Source of the DNA: Chloroflexota bacterium
Lineage (GTDB): Bacteria > Chloroflexota > UBA6077 > JACQUR01
Assembly (NCBI GenBank): GCA_016210245.1
Contig: JACQUR010000233.1
Coordinates: 1-16,732, forward strand
Direction of reading: 5' to 3'
DNA: 16,732 nucleotides
Position numbers and translations under genes: made by a program. Position 1 is the first letter of the stretch; the number at the start of each line of letters is the position of its first letter. The notes below the pieces were generated by a model. It was not told where the DNA came from, did no database searches, and saw only the letters and a list, made by a program, of their open reading frames with translations. Below are positions 13,901 through 16,732 of the stretch, in pieces.

Positions 13901-14434
13901 GGGCACATCAGCGCGGTCGGCTTCGACCTCTACACCCGCCTGCTGGCCGAGGCGGTCGCGGCGCTACGCGCCGCTCAGGAGGGCCGGCCGTTGCCAGCGC
14001 CGAGCCTTCGAGCGCAGCCGTCGATCGACCTGCCGCTGGAGGCCCACCTGCCCGCCGACTACGTGCCGGACGAGCCGTTGCGCCTGAACCTCTACCAGCG
14101 CCTGGCGGCGGCCGCGGACGGCGGGGAGCTGGACGCCCTGGTGGACGAGCTGGAGGACCGCTTCGGCCCGCTGCCGCCGCCCGCCCAGCACCTGGCCTAC
14201 CTGCTCGGGCTGCGCCTGGCTGCCGGCGTGGCAGGGGTGGAGGAGATCGCCGGCCAGGATACCGAGATCGTCGTCCGCTTCGCGCGGCTGCCGCCCCTGG
14301 ACACCCGGCGCCTCTCCCGCCAGCTCGGCGTACCCCTCCGCCTGGGCTCGAACCAGGTCCGCCTGCCCCTGGACGCGGGCGGCCTGTGGATGCCCCGTCT
14401 GCTCTCGCTGGTCGAGGCGGCCAGCCACGCGTAA
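10913..14434 (+). CDS. mfd: Transcription-repair coupling factor
   Basis: A 1173-aa ATP-dependent DNA translocase that removes RNA polymerase stalled at DNA lesions and recruits UvrA for nucleotide excision repair. The N-terminal UvrB-like module includes HFPETDALPYEP (about 80-95). The CarD-like RNA polymerase interaction domain starts near 499 (LVVHVDHGIGRYRG). The RecG-like motor has Walker A GDVGYGKT (660-667), DEEQ (761-764), TATPIPRT, TTIIESGLDIP and QLRGRVGRS. The C-terminal TRCF domain (YVPDEPLRLNLYQR) is complete. Residues 414-442 are encoded by heptameric repeats (12152-12238), an in-frame insertion before the conserved ELFG segment that probably lies in a surface linker. The TAA stop is part of a 38-bp palindrome shared with nfi. 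Confidence 0.97.
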   Translation: MMLAALLPRLLDAPGLRALVERLRTASASGAQCSTPDVAKPALVAALHAAWRRPILLVAARPGGARRYVDELALWLAEPDQLVHFPETDALPYEPLPPEADQTAERVGVLARLAAGEGCPLVVASVRALADKLMSPAEFGLAGGWIHRGQQVSPRALMAAWLEAGYEHVPTVEAPGQFAHRGGIVDVFPSGRAADDPAGAYRIEFWGDEIDSIRTVDPATQRSSEQVERALVPPAHEVLARAPALDWPARNGAGPPVPLAARLHVWRGTLGSATLLDYLPPGALVLLDEPRQLDTSWAELEAEAEQLRDELVRRGELPAGLAQPYVGWRELEARLRGAARPVVVLQHDPADETLSVVSAPVFAGRLRAFLDHVAQTARDKPGVYTVVVSRQTARLGELLAERGLVSGNALTPGAEGRRQKAEGSLQPPASNLQPGEADGRRQGDGARPRVVLLEGALAEGWCSEALGVELFTDGELFGLRQVRRPVRRARRAAARDAFLSDLAEGDLVVHVDHGIGRYRGLVRMAPPGEPRPAEAAVRDYLVLEYASSDRLYVPVEQADRVARYVGGGEDAPGLTRLGSGEWSRAKQRVRRAVRDIARELLELYAARDTAEGFAFPPDSAWQSELEAAFPFVETPDQARAIEETRADMERPRPMDRLLVGDVGYGKTEVALRAAFKAVLGGRQVAVLVPTTVLAQQHFNTFRERLGAFPVRVEVLSRFRSERDQRAVVEGLAAGAVDICIGTHRLIQKDVYFKDLGLVIIDEEQRFGVSHKERLKQLRKEVDVLTLTATPIPRTLHMALSGVRDMSTIETAPESRVPIRTYVSEYDERLIHEAIVRELERGGQVYLVHNRVQGIEYVANRLRRLVPEARIAVGHGQMPEEQLERVMLDFADGATDVLVCTTIIESGLDIPNVNTIIVNNAHQFGLAQLYQLRGRVGRSAARAYAYFFYTHDGSLTETAEQRLRTIYEATELGAGFRIAMKDLEIRGAGNLLGAEQSGHISAVGFDLYTRLLAEAVAALRAAQEGRPLPAPSLRAQPSIDLPLEAHLPADYVPDEPLRLNLYQRLAAAADGGELDALVDELEDRFGPLPPPAQHLAYLLGLRLAAGVAGVEEIAGQDTEIVVRFARLPPLDTRRLSRQLGVPLRLGSNQVRLPLDAGGLWMPRLLSLVEAASHA
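12152..12238. repeat. Heptameric short tandem repeat inserted in mfd
   Basis: GCAGAAG is repeated four times plus GCAG at 12152-12183. A middle stretch with degenerate 7-bp units (AACCTCC, AGCCTCC, AACCTGC) follows. Two more units, GCAGACG and GCAGAAG, plus GCAG lie at 12221-12238. The element is about 87 nt, in frame and stop-free, and codes for a low-complexity Arg/Gln/Gly-rich segment. It resembles the short tandemly repeated repetitive (STRR) sequences known from cyanobacteria. Confidence 0.9.
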
Positions 14435-14507
14435 AGGACTGAGGACTGAGCGATGACGACTGAGTATGCACTCAGTCGTCATCGCTCAGTCCTCAGTCCT
14501 TTACGCG
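14428..14507. repeat. 38-bp perfect palindrome between convergent mfd and nfi
   Basis: The arms at 14428-14465 and 14470-14507 are exact reverse complements around the loop ATGC. Each arm is CGCGTAA followed by heptamers AGGACTG, AGGACTG, AGCGATG, ACGACTG. It holds the mfd TAA stop (14432-14434) and the nfi TGA stop (14495-14493), so both genes end inside one symmetric element. It may act as a bidirectional terminator, although no long T-run flanks it. Confidence 0.97.
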
Positions 14508-15194
14508 CCCCCGCCGGCTGGCGCGGCGGTCGGCCAGGTAGGTCGGCTCGGGCAGGCGGTGGGTGCGGGTGCAGGCTATCACCAGGCGGATGGCTGAGGG
14601 CAACGAGACACGGTGGCCGATCGAGACGTAGACCGGGGCAGTGCCGCGGCGTGTCCGCAGCGCGGCGCCGAGGAGCTCCCCATCGGCGCGGAGGTAGCTG
14701 CAGGCGCCGGGCTCCTCGCCCGGCGGGTCGGCCTTGCCGACCAGGATGGACTTGGCCACGCCAATGGTGGGCAGGTCGAGCAGCACGCCCAGGTGGCAGG
14801 CGATGCCGAAGCGGCGGGGGTGGGCGATACCCTGGCCGTCCACCAGCACCAGGTCCGGTAGGCGCTCCAGCCGCTCGAAGGCTGCCAGCGCGGCCGGCGC
14901 CTCGCGGAACGAGAGCAGCCCGGGGATGTACGGCATCTCCACCGGGCGGTGGACCTCCACCTCCTCCAGGGGTTCCAGGTCCGGGAACGTGAGCACCACG
15001 ACCACAGCCCGGCCCAGGGTTCCCCCATCCGGCGCCTGGAAGAAACCCAGGTCGACGCCAGCGACCGAGCGGAGCGGCCCGAAGCGGTCCTCGGTGAGCA
15101 CCCGCTCGCGGAGCTGGAGCTGGATCGCCCGCGCCTCGGCCGGGCTGACCCGCCAGAGGTGCGGCACCGGGAAGGAGCGATGCGGCTCGTCCAT
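14493..15194 (-). CDS. nfi: Endonuclease V (deoxyinosine 3' endonuclease)
   Basis: A 233-aa DNA repair enzyme that nicks DNA one base 3' of deaminated adenine (inosine), needing magnesium. Family residues are present: Asp48 in GVDLGF, the wedge PYIPGLLSFRE (88-98, with Tyr89 and Glu98), Asp119 in VDGQG, His125 in IAHPRR, Lys148 in GVAKS and the C-terminal THRLPEPT. Length matches the family. ATG at 15194 is preferred to an upstream start at 15263, because the extra residues would be encoded by the inverted repeat 15207-15268 and resemble nothing; the ribosome site is weak. The last codons lie inside the palindrome shared with mfd. It follows the GH15-like gene on the same strand and faces mfd, so two DNA repair genes converge here. 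Confidence 0.95.
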   Translation of the reverse strand: MDEPHRSFPVPHLWRVSPAEARAIQLQLRERVLTEDRFGPLRSVAGVDLGFFQAPDGGTLGRAVVVVLTFPDLEPLEEVEVHRPVEMPYIPGLLSFREAPAALAAFERLERLPDLVLVDGQGIAHPRRFGIACHLGVLLDLPTIGVAKSILVGKADPPGEEPGACSYLRADGELLGAALRTRRGTAPVYVSIGHRVSLPSAIRLVIACTRTHRLPEPTYLADRRASRRGRVKD

Positions 15195-15206
15195 TGGCAC
15201 CCATGC

Positions 15207-15268
15207 GGCAGATGGGCGGCCCAGGGTGGCGAGCCGAGACGGCTCGCCACCCTGGCCGCCCATCTGCC
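15207..15268. repeat. 29-bp inverted repeat between the GH15-like gene and nfi
   Basis: The left arm (15207-15236) and right arm (15240-15268) are complementary over 29 bp, with one unpaired C in the left arm and a 3-nt loop AGA. It starts 2 bp beyond the stop codon of the GH15-like gene and ends 12 bp before the nfi ATG, filling the intergenic gap. It has no T-run on either side. It could weaken or set apart nfi expression within the operon. Confidence 0.9.
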
Positions 15269-15270
15269 CC

Positions 15271-16536
15271 TCAGCGCTTGCGCTTAGCGACCGGCTGCAC
15301 TTCCCAGCGCTCGATGTAGCCGCCCCGCTTCAGCGCCCGCAGCGTCTCCATGTGCGTCCACACGTGGGGAGCGCCGGAGGGGATGACCTCCCGCTCCACA
15401 GCCACCCGCTCGATCTCTTCGATGTCGGCCAGGACCCGCTCGCGGATCAACTCGTCCACGCCGTTGCTCCCGTTGGGCCGCGTGGAGCGGAGCTCGCGTA
15501 TGGCGCGGCGGTGCTCGCCCAGGAAGCGGTGGGCGGAGGCTGCGGGAATGAGCACCTCGGGCAAGGCGCCCTCCTGGAGGTTGTCGAACAGCCAGCGCAG
15601 GATCACCTCCGCGCGGTCCTTGTTCCCGAGGTCGTAATGGTACTGGGCCATCCAGGCGGTATAGCGCGGCCAGGGGCCAGGCAGCACGCTGCGCTCGACG
15701 GCCGAGTAGGGCAGGTAGCGGATGTATCCGCCAATCTCGACATTCCAGAGGGTGCGCTCGATCAGCTCGGCCGAGTTCATCGCCGTGCGCTCGGTCGGCG
15801 CCCACAGGCCGAAGGAGTAGGGCGCCATGAGGGTGACGTCCGGGCGGGGGTCCGGATAGCCATTCGGATCGAGCCGCCGCAGGAAGCGCGAGTCCTGGGT
15901 CATGAGCAGCCCGATCGCCCGCCGGATCAGCAGCGCCAGGCGCCGATACCGCTCGCCGCCGTAGACCCGGTGCGCCAGGGCGAAGGCGGCGGCGTAGGCG
16001 CAGTTGTTCCACAGCTCGTAGCCCTGGCTGACCGAGGCCTCGTGCAGCGAGGCGGTCGTCTCCACCAGGTAGAGGTAGGGGTTGAGAGTCCGCTCGATGG
16101 TGAACTGGGTGGCGCGCTCGACCGCCTCGCGCGCATGGTCGGTGAAGCGCTCGTCGCCGCTGGCGCGGGCGAAGGTGAGCATAGCCCAGACCGCCAGGGC
16201 AGTCGCGTCCTCGTGGCGCTCGCCGTTGGCGGGCAGCCCATCAGCGTCGTAGCACTCAGCCCAGGTGCCGCCGGGTTCCTGCACGTTGAGCAGGAACTGG
16301 GCGCAGAGCTGGGCCGTCTCCAGGGCGCCCAGGTCGCACAGCACCGAGGTGGTGGCTGCCAGATCGCGGGTGTAAGCCAGCGGGTACTTGCCCTCGGGCG
16401 GGGTGGCCAGGATTCCAACCCCCCGGCGCCCCGAGAAGCTCGCCCGGCGCAGCACCCGGGCCGTGCTGTCCAGGAAGCGATCGACCTCACCACGCTCGAT
16501 ACTGGCCACGGCCTGCACTCTCCCCACATTGCCCAT
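15271..16536 (-). CDS. GH15-like (alpha/alpha)6-barrel protein
   Basis: A 421-aa soluble protein without a signal peptide. It resembles glucoamylase/GH15-type (alpha/alpha)6 barrels, also related to phosphorylase-kinase alpha subunits. Visible motifs are PEGKYPLAYTRDLAATT (47-63), GTWAECYDADG (90-100), HEDATALAVWAML (108-120), YELWNNCAYAAAFALAHRVYG (173-193), GGYIRYLPY (269-277), LPEVL (325-329) and HVWTHMETLRAL (391-402). It may act on glucan or trehalose-like sugars, but I could not assign the catalytic pair, so activity is unproven. The start is uncertain: ATG at 16536 overlaps a likely -10 (TACAAT), so GTG at 16527 (leaderless) or GTG at 16509 (GGGGAG 10 nt upstream, giving MASIERGEVDRF) may be real. 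It is followed by nfi on the same strand. Confidence 0.75.
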   Translation of the reverse strand: MGNVGRVQAVASIERGEVDRFLDSTARVLRRASFSGRRGVGILATPPEGKYPLAYTRDLAATTSVLCDLGALETAQLCAQFLLNVQEPGGTWAECYDADGLPANGERHEDATALAVWAMLTFARASGDERFTDHAREAVERATQFTIERTLNPYLYLVETTASLHEASVSQGYELWNNCAYAAAFALAHRVYGGERYRRLALLIRRAIGLLMTQDSRFLRRLDPNGYPDPRPDVTLMAPYSFGLWAPTERTAMNSAELIERTLWNVEIGGYIRYLPYSAVERSVLPGPWPRYTAWMAQYHYDLGNKDRAEVILRWLFDNLQEGALPEVLIPAASAHRFLGEHRRAIRELRSTRPNGSNGVDELIRERVLADIEEIERVAVEREVIPSGAPHVWTHMETLRALKRGGYIERWEVQPVAKRKR

Positions 16537-16540
16537 TGTA
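16535..16540 (-). promoter_or_regulatory. Likely -10 box (TACAAT) for the GH15-like gene
   Basis: On the minus strand TACAAT spans 16540 to 16535, overlapping the first ATG. The start site would be near 16528, at a GTG (16527) in frame with the gene. No clear -35 is seen. Confidence 0.4.
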
Positions 16541-16611
16541 CCTCATGCCTGGGGCCCGCGCCTTCCCCGGGGCGCCTTGGGGTGCGGATCACGTTTCCGT
16601 GCGGAGCGCAG

Positions 16612-16641
16612 GCCGCCCCTGGGAGCGCCGCCCCTGGGAGC
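16612..16641. repeat. Two 15-bp tandem repeats
   Basis: GCCGCCCCTGGGAGC occurs twice head to tail, at 16612-16626 and 16627-16641, in the intergenic region upstream of the GH15-like gene. Confidence 0.9.
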
Positions 16642-16658
16642 GCAGACAGGATGTTTCT

Positions 16659-16732
16659 GTTGATTTTCTCGTGGAGGCCTCCACTGGCGGGCTATTTTGG
16701 GGTTGATTTCGGGCTCGGCCTCCCACTGGAAG
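16659..16732. repeat. Imperfect 43-bp-period direct repeat with a palindrome, cut by right edge
   Basis: GTTGATTT at 16659 and 16702 is followed in each case by GGCCTCC(C)ACTGG ending at 16687 and 16729. The first copy contains the 14-bp perfect palindrome GTGGAGGCCTCCAC (16671-16684). The pattern may continue beyond the window. No gene is seen in 16541-16732. Confidence 0.6.

Noticed and set aside
10997..13906. Long minus-strand open frame of 969 aa opposite mfd
   Set aside because: It is the antisense shadow of a clear, full-length mfd in GC-rich sequence. Its composition (His/Arg/Gln/Pro-rich) has no domain and no ribosome site.
15195..15263. N-terminal extension of endonuclease V
   Set aside because: It would be encoded by the inverted repeat 15207-15268 and is not part of the family, which starts near the ATG at 15194.

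Overview
The window looks like a piece of a GC-rich bacterial chromosome, most likely a member of the Chloroflexota. That placement is an inference from three things: the GC-rich coding style with frequent GTG/TTG starts, the transposase family seen as remnants, and the short-tandem-repeat palindromes. No rRNA or other phylogenetic marker is present to confirm it. No rRNA, tRNA or CRISPR array was seen.

Layout. (1) 1-133 is a 22-bp tandem repeat array cut by the left edge. (2) 245-5691 is a cell-surface polysaccharide locus. It holds a two-domain GT2 glycosyltransferase, a convergent secreted clan GH-A glycosidase, a WbbL-type GT2 and a membrane priming sugar-phosphate transferase. The last two form an operon, transcribed divergently from the glycosidase out of a shared promoter region. 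(3) 5701-10246 is an accessory island that looks less GC-rich than its flanks. It starts with small unknown genes: a 176-aa protein, two tandem paralogous acidic proteins of about 100 aa, and a HicB-like antitoxin that looks frameshifted. It continues with a divergent pair of membrane proteins sharing a LecA/PA-IL-like extracytoplasmic domain, lying exactly between an N-terminal and a C-terminal fragment of one transposase family. (4) 10297-14434 is a core pair, pth-mfd (peptidyl-tRNA hydrolase and transcription-repair coupling factor, overlapping by ATGA), behind an extended -10 promoter and a hairpin at the predicted 5' end. (5) 14493-16536, on the minus strand, is a GH15-like (alpha/alpha)6-barrel protein followed by endonuclease V (nfi), convergent with mfd. 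(6) 16537-16732 is non-coding with short repeats, cut by the right edge.

Most interesting points. (a) The protein at 8837-9805 reads as a membrane receptor: N-terminal TM, extracytoplasmic LecA-like domain with four cysteines, second TM, proline-rich linker, and a cytoplasmic XRE-type helix-turn-helix. Its divergent neighbour carries the same sensor domain joined to a C-terminal concanavalin-like domain. I do not know this pairing as a described system. (b) The pair replaces the catalytic middle of a transposase gene. (c) Four long inverted or heptamer/octamer-based repeats sit inside or at the edges of genes. One forms the linker that joins two glycosyltransferase domains, one is an in-frame insertion in mfd, one 38-bp perfect palindrome supplies the stop codons of both mfd and nfi, and one separates nfi from its upstream gene.
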